Part shown: positions 42,733 to 50,972 of the stretch, one piece after another
How the letters are laid out: every line of letters starts with the position of its first letter
How positions within the stretch are numbered: the first letter of the stretch is position 1
Assembly (NCBI RefSeq): GCF_015686695.1
Contig: NZ_JADPMR010000004.1
Coordinates: forward strand, 248,001 to 312,000
Origin: Vibrio nitrifigilis
GTDB taxonomy: Bacteria > Pseudomonadota > Gammaproteobacteria > Enterobacterales > Vibrionaceae
Direction of reading: 5' to 3'
Length of the DNA stretch: 64,000 nt
The notes under the pieces: model-generated
Seen by the model: the letters and a program-made list of their open reading frames with translations, nothing else
Told to the model about the DNA's origin: nothing
The model's database searches: none
Made by a program: the position numbers and the translations under genes

Positions 42733-43155
42733 TTAACTTAGGTTATTTTCCATCAGCATAATCCACTCTATCAGTTGATCTTGCTGCGTTTGCGTGACAC
42801 CTTGAGTCATCTTTTCCGACACCTGTTGACGAATAAGCTTTATGTCGGCAAAGCATTCTTGCCCTTCAGTAGTGAGCGTCAGGATATATTGGCGTTTATC
42901 TAGCTCATCTTGTTGCCGAATGACATATTCCAGCTTAATCAGCTCATTAATTAATCGAGTAATTTGTGCTTTGTCTTTTTGCGTGGCAACAACAACGTCA
43001 TGAGCTGTGCACGCGGTATTTTCGGCTATTTTTTGCAGGACTAGACTTTGAAAGAACGTAAGAGTAATGCCTTTTTTTACCAATAACTTAGATATGTTTT
43101 CTCGCATGCACTGGGTAAGGTGGGCGATGTGGTGTTCTAAACTACTACTTTTCAT
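42733..43155 (-). CDS. MarR-family transcriptional regulator
   Basis: 140-residue winged-helix repressor. Helix-turn-helix around FFQSLVLQKIAENTACTAHDV and TQKDKAQITRLINELIKLEY, wing DELDKRQYILTLTTEGQECF. It is divergent from the DUF2798-type membrane gene. The inverted repeat at 43159 abuts its start codon, so it very likely represses itself and the neighbour. No clear Shine-Dalgarno precedes the ATG. Confidence 0.92.
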   Translation of the reverse strand: MKSSSLEHHIAHLTQCMRENISKLLVKKGITLTFFQSLVLQKIAENTACTAHDVVVATQKDKAQITRLINELIKLEYVIRQQDELDKRQYILTLTTEGQECFADIKLIRQQVSEKMTQGVTQTQQDQLIEWIMLMENNLS

Positions 43156-43158
43156 AAG

Positions 43159-43201
43159 GTTGATAGTGTCAACTAATTAACATATAGTTGACTATATCAA
43201 C
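43159..43201. promoter_or_regulatory. Two MarR-type operators in the divergent promoter
   Basis: GTTGATAGTGTCAAC (43159-43173) and GTTGACTATATCAAC (43187-43201) share the GTTGA-N5-TCAAC palindrome, 28 bp centre to centre. One abuts the regulator's start codon and the other is 20 bp before the target's ATG. Confidence 0.8.
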
Positions 43202-43220
43202 CAATTACAAAAGATACAAA

Positions 43221-43667
43221 ATGAATTTAAAGAAAGTCGCCATCACACTACCTGCTCCTATCTGTATTGTGAGTACACTCTCACTGTTTATGACCTATAT
43301 TAACCATGGTTTCAGTGACGATTTCCTTGCTCAATGGCTTAAAGCGTTAGCGTTCTCATTAATCATCATGCTGCCTTTAGCTGGTCTACTGATCATGAAA
43401 ATCGGTAAGTTTGTGGAAACACGCTTTGGTCATATTAAACCGCTTTATCAAAAGTTGATTCAATGCGCCGGTATTGCATTTACGTTAGAGGCTATTCTAG
43501 CGGTTATATCGACACTTTCGACTACTCATCCTCATGATATAGCGCAGTTTCTTACTACATGGTCGTTTACTTTGGTCCGTGCCTTGCCTTTGGGCTATGT
43601 GATCGCAATGATCATGGTATTTATTGTGAAGCCTAAAATTCAGCGTGCACTTGCTGCCGCTGCATAA
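43221..43667 (+). CDS. DUF2798-type small membrane protein, target of the divergent MarR
   Basis: 148 residues from ATG 43221; the frame to 43188 starts at a TTG inside the operator. Four hydrophobic helices in two similar halves (PAPICIVSTLSLFMTYINHGF / FSLIIMLPLAGLLIM and IAFTLEAILAVIST / FTLVRALPLGYVIAMIM), the two-repeat pattern of DUF2798 proteins. The function is unknown. The location and the operators suggest it is induced with its MarR-type regulator, for example by a phenolic or other toxic compound. Confidence 0.8.
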   Translation: MNLKKVAITLPAPICIVSTLSLFMTYINHGFSDDFLAQWLKALAFSLIIMLPLAGLLIMKIGKFVETRFGHIKPLYQKLIQCAGIAFTLEAILAVISTLSTTHPHDIAQFLTTWSFTLVRALPLGYVIAMIMVFIVKPKIQRALAAAA

Positions 43668-43684
43668 TATTTGAATTTTCGACC

Positions 43685-43715
43685 CAAATAAAAGCACATA
43701 TTGTGCTTTTATTTG
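43685..43715. terminator. Bidirectional terminator
   Basis: CAAATAAAAGCACA and TGTGCTTTTATTTG are perfectly paired around TAT, giving A- and T-rich outer arms. It separates two convergent genes. Confidence 0.85.
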
Positions 43716-43733
43716 GTGATATGGGCGGTAAAG

Positions 43734-44825
43734 CTACAGGGCTCCTTCTGTTTCGAAAACATTGTCTTGGGGATCTTTAGTATCCCCGCCAGAGCTCTGA
43801 ACTAAATGATCTGTAGTGTCCATCCACTGTTTTACTTCAACATTCGTTGTTGTTGCTGAAAGTCCAGCGAGAGTGTTATCAGAAACGGTAGGTGTGGCAT
43901 ATTCGATAGACCACAAATAGAGCCAGATTGCAGCGCTGTGTTTTTGCGATTGTTGAGTTTGATCAAAATATGAAGTTTTTTCCTCTTCGAACGCTACCGA
44001 GTTTTGTAATTCGGTATTTTCATCCCCCACAAAAAGAGTAGAGGTCACAAGTGAAGTTCGATAAGAATCAATAGCAATGTCTGCTGCTTTTAAGCGTTTT
44101 ACGATCTCACGTGCTTTTTCTCCAACCCATTCCCCATCTAGATAACTTTTCGCATAGTTGGAGTAAAAAGGATCGAGTAAAGAGACACGGCCAGGTACTT
44201 CGTTACTATTAATATCACCTGCATCTGCAAGTTGAACCAACTGATCAGCAAGGCGCAAAGCCAATTGGTTGCCTAAACTGTGTCCTGCTAATCGAATGTC
44301 ACTGCCTTGATATCCAGCCATAGCCGCTTCATATTTAGCAAGCAGGAGCTCGGTTACGTTTTGATCTGGGCCTGAATGGTAAGTGCCTTCACTATCGATC
44401 CAGCGCATTGCTTGGTTACCTTCTGTTGACCAAATTTTTGCTTCAGCATCTTTGACCTCTGATTCATCGGCAAATTGATCCCAATACAAAAGACCGACAT
44501 TGTAGCCAGCACTAATCCAGCTGTTGGCAAAGTCTTTATCTGGCCAGCCATTTGAGTCATCTTCATAGAAGGTTTGTCTATCTTGATCCGTAATACTGCC
44601 GTTTTGCCACCCATGAATTAAAATGAGGGTCGGTTTTTCTGGGTCGTAATAAGTGCTGCCATCTTGAGTACTGGATGATGCTTCTTCATATTGGTTGTCG
44701 GCACCAAACCAATACAAACCATAACTGAGTTCATCAAAGCTAGACTGAGGGAAAACCCCTGTTCGAGCGAAAACACTAAAGCAAACACAAGTACCAAATA
44801 TCAAAGTGATAATCTGTTTAATCAT
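43734..44825 (-). CDS. Secreted alpha/beta-hydrolase, lipase-like
   Basis: 363 residues with a signal peptide (cleavage after SVFA, near 20). PTLILIHGWQNGS holds the oxyanion-hole region and DIRLAGHSLGNQLALRLADQL the nucleophile elbow GHSLG; SLLDPFYSN is a plausible acid position. The GHSLGAH-like and HGW patterns are those of pancreatic-type lipases. The protein is likely periplasmic or secreted. The substrate is unknown. A 20-bp perfect inverted repeat begins 20 bp upstream of its start codon. Confidence 0.82.
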   Translation of the reverse strand: MIKQIITLIFGTCVCFSVFARTGVFPQSSFDELSYGLYWFGADNQYEEASSSTQDGSTYYDPEKPTLILIHGWQNGSITDQDRQTFYEDDSNGWPDKDFANSWISAGYNVGLLYWDQFADESEVKDAEAKIWSTEGNQAMRWIDSEGTYHSGPDQNVTELLLAKYEAAMAGYQGSDIRLAGHSLGNQLALRLADQLVQLADAGDINSNEVPGRVSLLDPFYSNYAKSYLDGEWVGEKAREIVKRLKAADIAIDSYRTSLVTSTLFVGDENTELQNSVAFEEEKTSYFDQTQQSQKHSAAIWLYLWSIEYATPTVSDNTLAGLSATTTNVEVKQWMDTTDHLVQSSGGDTKDPQDNVFETEGAL

Positions 44826-44844
44826 ATTAGTTAGTCCTTTAATT

Positions 44845-44894
44845 CATATCATTCAATAAGACCAATCTAATGAATGGTCTTATTGAATGATATG
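44845..44894. repeat. 20-bp perfect inverted repeat before the lipase-like gene
   Basis: CATATCATTCAATAAGACCA (44845-44864) and its exact complement (44875-44894) are separated by 10 bases. Read on the minus strand the hairpin ends 20 bases before the ATG at 44825, next to the ribosome site AAAGGAC. No T-run follows, so it is not an ordinary terminator. A very long operator, an mRNA structure controlling translation, or a miniature repeat are all possible. Confidence 0.85.
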
Positions 44895-44951
44895 CATATT
44901 GGATTGCGCTAAACTACATGAAAACATGAGCAATGGAATGAAGGTTTCATC

Positions 44952-45803
44952 TCATTTTAAAATCATCACTGATATGTCGGTGTCATTCAATATTCGCGTT
45001 GTATGACTACCAAACATCATATTATGAATTTTTGAATGACTATATGCGCCCATGACTAACAGATGAATGTCATTAAGTAATTGATAGTCAGTGAGAGCGT
45101 GGGGCAGGTCTCCATCGAGATGGGCGGTAAAGACATTAAACCCAGCATTGACTAAGCGGTGGGTGGCTCTCTCAAAGGCTTCATACTCATTGTGATGCCC
45201 ATGGACCATAACTAAGTGACAAGTCAAATTGGTCAATATAGGTGAAGCAATGACTTTATCTAGCATGTCTTCTGCATGTGGAGAACCATCAAATGCCAGC
45301 ATAAAGCTATGAGGAGCAATAAATTCGTTACTGGCAATAAGTGTATGGATGTCCAATGTCCGTAATAGGGGTTCGATATGATGGCCAATATGATGGGGCA
45401 TTGCATCATTAGTATGGCCGGATTTACCCAATACTAAGGTCCTAATCTCTAAATCGTGCTCTTTTAACGTATCAATAAGATGTCCGTGAAAGTACTGCTG
45501 TGAAATATTGGTCAACCCTTGTGATTTTAGCTTTATTTGCAACTCATCTAGTAATTGCTGACTTTGGATGATTTGATTATGCGACCGCGCTAAGGCAGAG
45601 TCTGTCCAAGATTGAACTAACTCCTCATGGGCACCTAACCCCATATAATGGGATAGGTCGGGTTCTGCGAATATATCATCATCATCCATGACATGGACTA
45701 ATCGCAGTGGGGCCTTGAGTTTATGTGATGCCCAAGCGGCAAGTTCTGTGATGGGTTCACAGTAATGTTGTTCTTCCACACAGGCAGTGACATAACGCTG
45801 CAT
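44952..45803 (-). CDS. Tandem universal stress protein (UspA family)
   Basis: 283-residue cytoplasmic protein with two UspA-like domains, the second starting near residue 155 (SFMLAFDGSPHAEDMLDKV). The C-terminus has the ATP-binding signature GAYSHSKIHNMMFGSHTTR followed by ISVMIL. UspE-like tandem layout. It is divergent from hpxO, across a region with two palindromes. Confidence 0.9.
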   Translation of the reverse strand: MQRYVTACVEEQHYCEPITELAAWASHKLKAPLRLVHVMDDDDIFAEPDLSHYMGLGAHEELVQSWTDSALARSHNQIIQSQQLLDELQIKLKSQGLTNISQQYFHGHLIDTLKEHDLEIRTLVLGKSGHTNDAMPHHIGHHIEPLLRTLDIHTLIASNEFIAPHSFMLAFDGSPHAEDMLDKVIASPILTNLTCHLVMVHGHHNEYEAFERATHRLVNAGFNVFTAHLDGDLPHALTDYQLLNDIHLLVMGAYSHSKIHNMMFGSHTTRILNDTDISVMILK

Positions 45804-46140
45804 ATCGTATCCTTACTCTGACTGCTCTATTTATAACCATAGCTATGAAATGCTCTTTAGCAACAGTAAAGCGTTTTTGGTCCAAATGAGTCAGGTTTTC
45901 TTTTGTAACGAAACAATTGCACCTTATCTGACCAAGTGGTCAGATAAATGCACAAATTAAGTTCAATCCAGAATGAGAAACGGTCAAGGCGAAAATTTAA
46001 TGAGCGGTTTATTTTATTTAAGTACATGAATATTAGTATTTTTATGTAATTTGTTATCAGTTAACTATCATCTTAGCAATATGGCACGGTCTATGCGTAA
46101 ATTGTATACAATCCAGACATAGAACACTGAGGAATACAGA
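45804..46140. promoter_or_regulatory. Divergent usp-hpxO control region with two palindromes
   Basis: 337 bp. TTATCTGACCA-AG-TGGTCAGATAA (45924-45947) is a perfect 24-bp palindrome, and ATTGTATACAAT (46101-46112) a perfect 12-bp palindrome 28 bp before the hpxO ATG. The second has the look of a GntR/FCD-type site. The region between them is AT-rich with no ORF. Confidence 0.75.
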
Positions 46141-47295
46141 ATGAAAGGAATCGTAATTGGTGCGGGGATGGGCGGAATGTCAGCTGCCGCTGCGTTGAAG
46201 AAACAAGGTATTGAGTGCGATGTGTTTGAAGCGGTCAAAGAAAATAAACCGGTAGGCGCTGCCATCTCTGTATGGTCTAACGGCGTGAAATGCATGAATT
46301 ATTTGGGCATGGGAGAAATTATGGATCGACTGGGTGGTCCTATGCATAACATGGCTTACATTGATGGGCTTAATGGCCAAGTGATGACTCAGTTCAGTTT
46401 AAAACCGTTAGTGAAAGAAGTAGGAGAGCGTCCTTGTCCTGTTTCTCGTGCGGACTTGCAGGCGAGTATGATTGATTGGTGGGGCAGAGACAAAGTGCAA
46501 TTTGGTAAGGTGGTTGAGCGTGTTGAACAAGACGATGCAGGTGTTACAGCTTATTTTACTGACGGTGGCGTAGAAAAAGCCGATTTTTTAATTGCCGCTG
46601 ATGGGACTCATTCAGTGATTCGTCCTTATGTTATCGGATATCAACCCGAGCGACGCTATGCTGGGTATGTCAACTGGAATGGTTTGGTAGAGATTGATAC
46701 GAATATTGCACCCGCGGACCAATGGACAACGTTCGTTGGAGAAGGAAAGCGAGTCTCTATGATGCCAATTGCGGACAACCGTTTTTATTACTTTTTTGAT
46801 GTGCCATTGGTTAAGGGATTAGAAGAAGACCGTGCTTCGGCCAAATCTGATTTAGCGCGTTATTTTTCGGGTTGGGCTGAACCAGTGCAAACGTTGATTA
46901 AAGCGATCGATAGTGACGCGGTTAATCGTATTGAAGTTCATGATATTGAACCTTTCCCTACGCTAGTTAAAGGGCGTGTTGCACTATTAGGTGATGCTGG
47001 CCACAGTACGACGCCTGATATCGGTCAAGGCGGCTGCGCAGCATTTGAAGACGCGGTGGTACTATCTGAAGTGTTGCAAGATTCAGGTGACATAATCGCA
47101 GCGTTAAAGAGTTATGAAGCCCAGCGAGCAGGGCGAGTTAAAGACTTAGTGCTAAAAGCGCGTAAACGTTGTGATGTGACTCATGGCAAAGAGATGAGTA
47201 AAACACAAAGTTGGTATGCTGAGCTCAAGCAAGAGACAGGCGAGCATATTATGGAGGGTCTTAAAGTGACGATTCAAGGTGGTCCGCTCGGTTAA
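46141..47295 (+). CDS. hpxO: FAD-dependent urate hydroxylase
   Basis: 384-residue flavoprotein monooxygenase that converts urate to 5-hydroxyisourate. The N-terminus VIGAGMGGMSAAAALKKQGIE, VGAAISVWSNGVKCMNYLGMG, RPCPVSRADLQ, RRYAGYVNWNGLVEID, WTTFVGEGKRVSMMP and LLGDAGHSTTPDIGQGGCAAFEDAV match Klebsiella HpxO closely by memory. GAGGAA is the ribosome site. No other purine-degradation genes (transthyretin-like hydrolase, OHCU decarboxylase) are adjacent, so the rest of the pathway must be elsewhere or absent. Confidence 0.95.
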   Translation: MKGIVIGAGMGGMSAAAALKKQGIECDVFEAVKENKPVGAAISVWSNGVKCMNYLGMGEIMDRLGGPMHNMAYIDGLNGQVMTQFSLKPLVKEVGERPCPVSRADLQASMIDWWGRDKVQFGKVVERVEQDDAGVTAYFTDGGVEKADFLIAADGTHSVIRPYVIGYQPERRYAGYVNWNGLVEIDTNIAPADQWTTFVGEGKRVSMMPIADNRFYYFFDVPLVKGLEEDRASAKSDLARYFSGWAEPVQTLIKAIDSDAVNRIEVHDIEPFPTLVKGRVALLGDAGHSTTPDIGQGGCAAFEDAVVLSEVLQDSGDIIAALKSYEAQRAGRVKDLVLKARKRCDVTHGKEMSKTQSWYAELKQETGEHIMEGLKVTIQGGPLG

Positions 47296-47320
47296 GTTAG
47301 CGGTTATTGCTTTTGTAAAG

Positions 47321-47351
47321 ACATCCCATTTTTGTTGAAAAGATGGGATGT
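47321..47351 (+). terminator. Possible terminator after hpxO
   Basis: ACATCCCAT and ATGGGATGT form a 9-bp stem whose loop contains TTTT and AAAA that could extend it. No strong T-run follows, so termination is uncertain. Confidence 0.5.
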
Positions 47352-47499
47352 AATATCCCAAACACCTCAAAATGTAATTTGCGAACTCTTGTAGTGCAAA
47401 ATATCCGTCAATATTCTGCTTTTCTCTCGTAACTTCAGCCGTTATACACCAAAATGATCTCACGTAATCAGGAGGATTACGCTGTAATAAGGAGAGCCA

Positions 47500-48300
47500 A
47501 TGGAACTTAACATCTATCAAGTCGATGCGTTTACCTCTCAGCCATTTTCAGGGAATCCGGCCGGCGTTTGCATTACCCAATCTCCTTTAGAGGAATCTCT
47601 GATGTTAGCAATAGCAAAAGAGATGGCACTATCTGAAACTGCATTTTTGGATACAAGCACCATGATATTGCGCTGGTTTACACCAGAGATCGAGGTGGCT
47701 CTGTGTGGACACGCAACATTAGCTACGGCACATGTCATGAAAGAATCAGGGTTAGCGAGTGTTGGTGACATCGTTGAATTCAATACTCAGTCTGGGGTGT
47801 TGCAGGCTAAATTGGAAGACCAGCAAATTATCTTAGATTTTCCCGCTGCTGAATTGTTACCTGCCGAAGTGGCTCAGGAGAAATTGACCTTGTTAACGAT
47901 AGATGCGAAAGAGGTCGTAAGTTACCAGCAGTTTGCTAGTAAAGACTTGATTCAAATAGAGAGCGTGCAGTCATTGCGCGCTTTAACTCCAAGTTTTGAA
48001 AGATTAAAGCAATTTCCTGGCAGAGGCGTGGTTGTCACTGCGCCAGCTGATGACCCCGAGCTTGATTTTGTATCACGCTATTTCGCGCCTTGGGTTGGTG
48101 TTAATGAAGATCCTGTGACTGGGACTGCACATTGTGCGTTAGCTGTGTATTGGTCTCCGCTTCTCAATAAAACACGTATGCGTGGCTATCAAGCGTCAAC
48201 ACGAGGTGGATATGTTGAGATGGAATATTGCCACACAAACAAACGTGTGAAGTTGTATGGTTCAGCACATACAGTCATTAAAGGGGTCTTGTTCGTTTAG
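47500..48300 (+). CDS. PhzF-family isomerase-like protein
   Basis: 266-residue protein of the phenazine-biosynthesis PhzF fold. IYQVDAFTSQPFSGNPAGVC, the catalytic Glu in MALSETAFL, LRWFTPEIEVALCGHATLATAHV, and GVNEDPVTGTAHCALAVYWS are diagnostic. Strong AAGGAGAG upstream. PhzF-like proteins of unknown substrate are common outside phenazine pathways, and no other phz gene is near, so phenazine production is not implied. It abuts the convergent LysR gene with no gap. Confidence 0.92.
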   Translation: MELNIYQVDAFTSQPFSGNPAGVCITQSPLEESLMLAIAKEMALSETAFLDTSTMILRWFTPEIEVALCGHATLATAHVMKESGLASVGDIVEFNTQSGVLQAKLEDQQIILDFPAAELLPAEVAQEKLTLLTIDAKEVVSYQQFASKDLIQIESVQSLRALTPSFERLKQFPGRGVVVTAPADDPELDFVSRYFAPWVGVNEDPVTGTAHCALAVYWSPLLNKTRMRGYQASTRGGYVEMEYCHTNKRVKLYGSAHTVIKGVLFV

Positions 48301-49212
48301 TCATCGTAAACGGCTAGCAGGATAGTGTTCCCGCATAAAATCGATGAATAACCGCACGGCTTTCGGCGTGTGTTTTTGTTGCGGATAGAACATATGCCAA
48401 CTTAAAAACGGATGGCAATATTCTCTTAACAATGGGATAAGTTGTCCGTTATCAAACCAAGGTTGTAATACATTTTCTTCCCACAAAATGATGCCGCCCC
48501 CTTTTAACGCAGAAGAAAGCAGTAATGATCGAGAGGTTGAAGTTAGAGGGCCATCAACTCGATAAGATTGCCAGTGCCCATCAATAAAAAATTCCCAACG
48601 ATAAACGCTATTGTCGCTAAGAAAGCGCCAATTAAGGCAGCGATGACGTCGTAATTCATTTGGATGTGAAGGGATGCCATATTGATCAATGTAATTTGGG
48701 CTCGCAGCAGCCACTAATTGAGTCTCTGGCATTAACGGATAGGCAATCATATCTTTTTGTACGTATTCGCCCAAACTAATGCCCAAATCAAAGCCATTCT
48801 CGACAATATCGATAATTTTATCTTCGACCACAATATCTAACACAATGTTGGGGAACGTCTGGTGGAATTGTCCAATGATCGGTTCCAAAAGCAAACGAGC
48901 GGCTGAGCTAGTGGTATGAATGTTGACTTTACCCGCAGGGTCTTTTTTCTGAGATTTTAATTCACTAAAGGTTGCTTCTATCTCTGATAAAGCCGGGCCC
49001 ACTTTGGTTATGAGTGCTTGGCCTTCAGTGGTTAATGAAACACTGCGGGTGGTACGGTTAAACAGCCTGATATCGAGTTTCTGTTCTAAACGACGGATGA
49101 TTTGACTGACTGCTGATGGCGTCATTTTTAAGTGGCGCGCGGCATTCGCAAAGCTACCATGTTGTGCGACAGCTAAGCACGTTTTTAAATCTGAATATTC
49201 ACTACTTTTCAT
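48301..49212 (-). CDS. LysR-family transcriptional regulator
   Basis: 303 residues from ATG 49212 (frame to 49257 lacks a ribosome site). N-terminal winged helix KTCLAVAQHGSFANAARHL, then SAVSQIIRRLEQKLDIRLFNR. The C-terminal effector domain follows (GKVNIHTTSSAARLLLEPII). Divergent from the aldo/keto reductase, which is its likely target. CTTACTAATTCGATAAG (49229-49245) between them is a T-N11-A-type LysR box. Confidence 0.92.
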   Translation of the reverse strand: MKSSEYSDLKTCLAVAQHGSFANAARHLKMTPSAVSQIIRRLEQKLDIRLFNRTTRSVSLTTEGQALITKVGPALSEIEATFSELKSQKKDPAGKVNIHTTSSAARLLLEPIIGQFHQTFPNIVLDIVVEDKIIDIVENGFDLGISLGEYVQKDMIAYPLMPETQLVAAASPNYIDQYGIPSHPNELRRHRCLNWRFLSDNSVYRWEFFIDGHWQSYRVDGPLTSTSRSLLLSSALKGGGIILWEENVLQPWFDNGQLIPLLREYCHPFLSWHMFYPQQKHTPKAVRLFIDFMREHYPASRLR

Positions 49213-49228
49213 AATTATCCATCTTAAC

Positions 49229-49245
49229 CTTACTAATTCGATAAG
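49229..49245. promoter_or_regulatory. Possible LysR box between regulator and aldo/keto reductase
   Basis: CTTA-N9-TAAG interrupted palindrome in the 110-bp divergent region. The motif is short, so this is a candidate only. Confidence 0.4.
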
Positions 49246-49322
49246 ATTATGCGGCATTAATTAATAAATACAAGCATGGCACACTGGTTTCCTCATTACG
49301 AAGAAGACAAGGAACCAATAAG

Positions 49323-50324
49323 ATGAATTCAGTAAGACAGCTAGGTAACCAAGGTTTATGCGTGTCCGCTTTAGGATTAGGTTGTATGGGAATGAGTCAT
49401 GCTTATGGCGAATCTGATGATAGGGAATCAAAACAAGCACTAGATTATGCGGTGAACCATGGTATTACGATGCTTGATACCGCTGAATTTTATGGACCAT
49501 ATACCAATGAAAAGCTACTTGGTCATTGGTTGTCGCAATCAAATGTTCAGCGTGAAGACATTGTGTTAGCCACTAAGTTTGGTTTCGATAACTTGCAAGT
49601 TAGAGCATCGGGATTGGATAGTCGTCCGGAACATATTCGTCGTGTTATTGATGAATGTTTGCAGCGATTAGGGACGGATTACATCGACATTTTCTATCAA
49701 CACAGAGTTGATCCTGATGTCCCGGTTGAAGAAGTGGCTGGGACAGTGGGTGATTTAGTGAAGCAAGGTAAAGTGAAATATTTTGGTATGTCAGAAGCAA
49801 GTTGCGTCAATATTAAACGTGCACATCAAGAGTACCCTGTGTCTGTGTTACAAAGTGAATACTCTATATGGGAGCGTGGTATCGAGCAGGATGTGTTACC
49901 ACTGTTACGCGAACTCAATATAGGGTTAGTGCCCTTTAGTCCTTTAGGGCGAGGTTTTTTCACTGCTCAAGCCAAAAGTGCTGAGCAATATGGTCATCAA
50001 GACTTTCGTGCTTGGGGGGACCCACGCTTACAAGGTACAAATTATCAACATAACTTGCACCTTCTGGCGGCGATAAAAGAGATCGCCTTGCAATTAAATG
50101 CCTCTCCTGCTCAAGTCTCTCTAGCATGGTTACTTCATCAAGGAAACGATATTGTGCCGATTCCAGGCAGTCGTAAAATTGCTCATATTCAAGATAACTT
50201 GGGGGCGATCTCTTTGAATCTTAGTGATGCTCAACTGGCGTTATTGAATGGTTTAACCGCAGAGTTAGGCGTTGCTGGTGCTAGATACACGGATGATTTT
50301 CTCAAATACACCGATCACGCTTAA
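49323..50324 (+). CDS. Aldo/keto reductase
   Basis: 333-residue NADPH-dependent reductase. GLGCMGMSHAYG at the N-terminus, the catalytic Asp/Tyr in MLDTAEFYGPYTNE, Lys in LATKFGFD, and His in DIFYQHRVDPDVPVEEV are present. The NADPH motif is VPIPGSRKIAHIQDN. It resembles the AKR13 group (YakC/pyridoxal reductase-like). Induction by the divergent LysR is inferred. Confidence 0.93.
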   Translation: MNSVRQLGNQGLCVSALGLGCMGMSHAYGESDDRESKQALDYAVNHGITMLDTAEFYGPYTNEKLLGHWLSQSNVQREDIVLATKFGFDNLQVRASGLDSRPEHIRRVIDECLQRLGTDYIDIFYQHRVDPDVPVEEVAGTVGDLVKQGKVKYFGMSEASCVNIKRAHQEYPVSVLQSEYSIWERGIEQDVLPLLRELNIGLVPFSPLGRGFFTAQAKSAEQYGHQDFRAWGDPRLQGTNYQHNLHLLAAIKEIALQLNASPAQVSLAWLLHQGNDIVPIPGSRKIAHIQDNLGAISLNLSDAQLALLNGLTAELGVAGARYTDDFLKYTDHA

Positions 50325-50352
50325 TGTGAGCCCACGCTCATACTAAGGGCAC

Positions 50353-50393
50353 AGACTATACCCATGGCATGAAACGTTATTTGGGTATAGTCA
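50353..50393 (+). repeat. 11-bp inverted repeat ending in TATACCCA
   Basis: GACTATACCCA and TGGGTATAGTC, perfectly complementary, about 17 bases apart, 29 bp after the reductase stop. The terminal TATACCCA matches the end of the 268-bp element at 53099, so this could be a tiny relic of that family or a terminator without T-run. Confidence 0.65.
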
Positions 50394-50452
50394 TCAGTAG
50401 GTTATCAGTGATACAGTCTTGCCTTCTAAGTGACACTCATAAGGAGGTGAGT

Positions 50453-50896
50453 ATGGAGTACACGCTTCGAGCTGCTGATAATAACGACATTGAGTTTTTA
50501 ATTGCCCTAAGAGATACCACACTTAAAGGGTATTTGAGCGATATGGGAGCAGGAACGGATCGCAAATCGTACGTAGAGCGAGTGTTGCTGCATTATGATG
50601 CTGCTCAGATTGTAGAAGTAAATGGTCAGCGTGCTGGGTTATTTAAGGCCATTTATCGTGCGGAAAAAAATGAATGGTATGTGGTGCAAATTCAAATCCA
50701 TCCTGACTTTCAAAACGGGAAAATTGGCAGTCGATTATTGAAAGGGTTAATTGAAAAAGCCAAGCTTCAAGGTGCCAATGTTGCATTAGGAGTATTAAAA
50801 ACAAATCCTGCGCAAAATTTATACAAACGATTGGGTTTTAAAGTCGTTGGTGAGAATGAGTGGGAATATGAAATGTTGCTGACTCACGATCAATAA
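50453..50896 (+). CDS. GNAT-family N-acetyltransferase
   Basis: 147 residues from ATG 50453, which has a near-perfect AAGGAGGTGAGT. The frame extends back to 50369 across the inverted repeat and is not coding there. GNAT core: VVQIQIHPDFQNGKIGSRLL, where QNGKIG is the acetyl-CoA loop, then NPAQNLYKRLGFKVVGENEWEY. The substrate is unknown. Confidence 0.9.
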   Translation: MEYTLRAADNNDIEFLIALRDTTLKGYLSDMGAGTDRKSYVERVLLHYDAAQIVEVNGQRAGLFKAIYRAEKNEWYVVQIQIHPDFQNGKIGSRLLKGLIEKAKLQGANVALGVLKTNPAQNLYKRLGFKVVGENEWEYEMLLTHDQ

Positions 50897-50904
50897 CAAG
50901 ATTG

Positions 50905-50964
50905 AATGGCAAGGGCTTATCTTGGCGTTATTGGTCATCATAACCCAAATCTGCCCTTGTCATT
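50905..50964. terminator. Possible long-loop terminator between convergent genes
   Basis: AATGGCAAGGGC and GCCCTTGTCATT, one mismatch, 36 bases apart, between the GNAT stop and the end of the minus-strand gene. Confidence 0.45.
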
Positions 50965-50972
50965 GTTATCGA

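Noticed and set aside
47500..48300. Phenazine biosynthesis capacity from the PhzF homologue
   Set aside because: PhzF-like proteins are widespread alone; no phzA-G genes are near.
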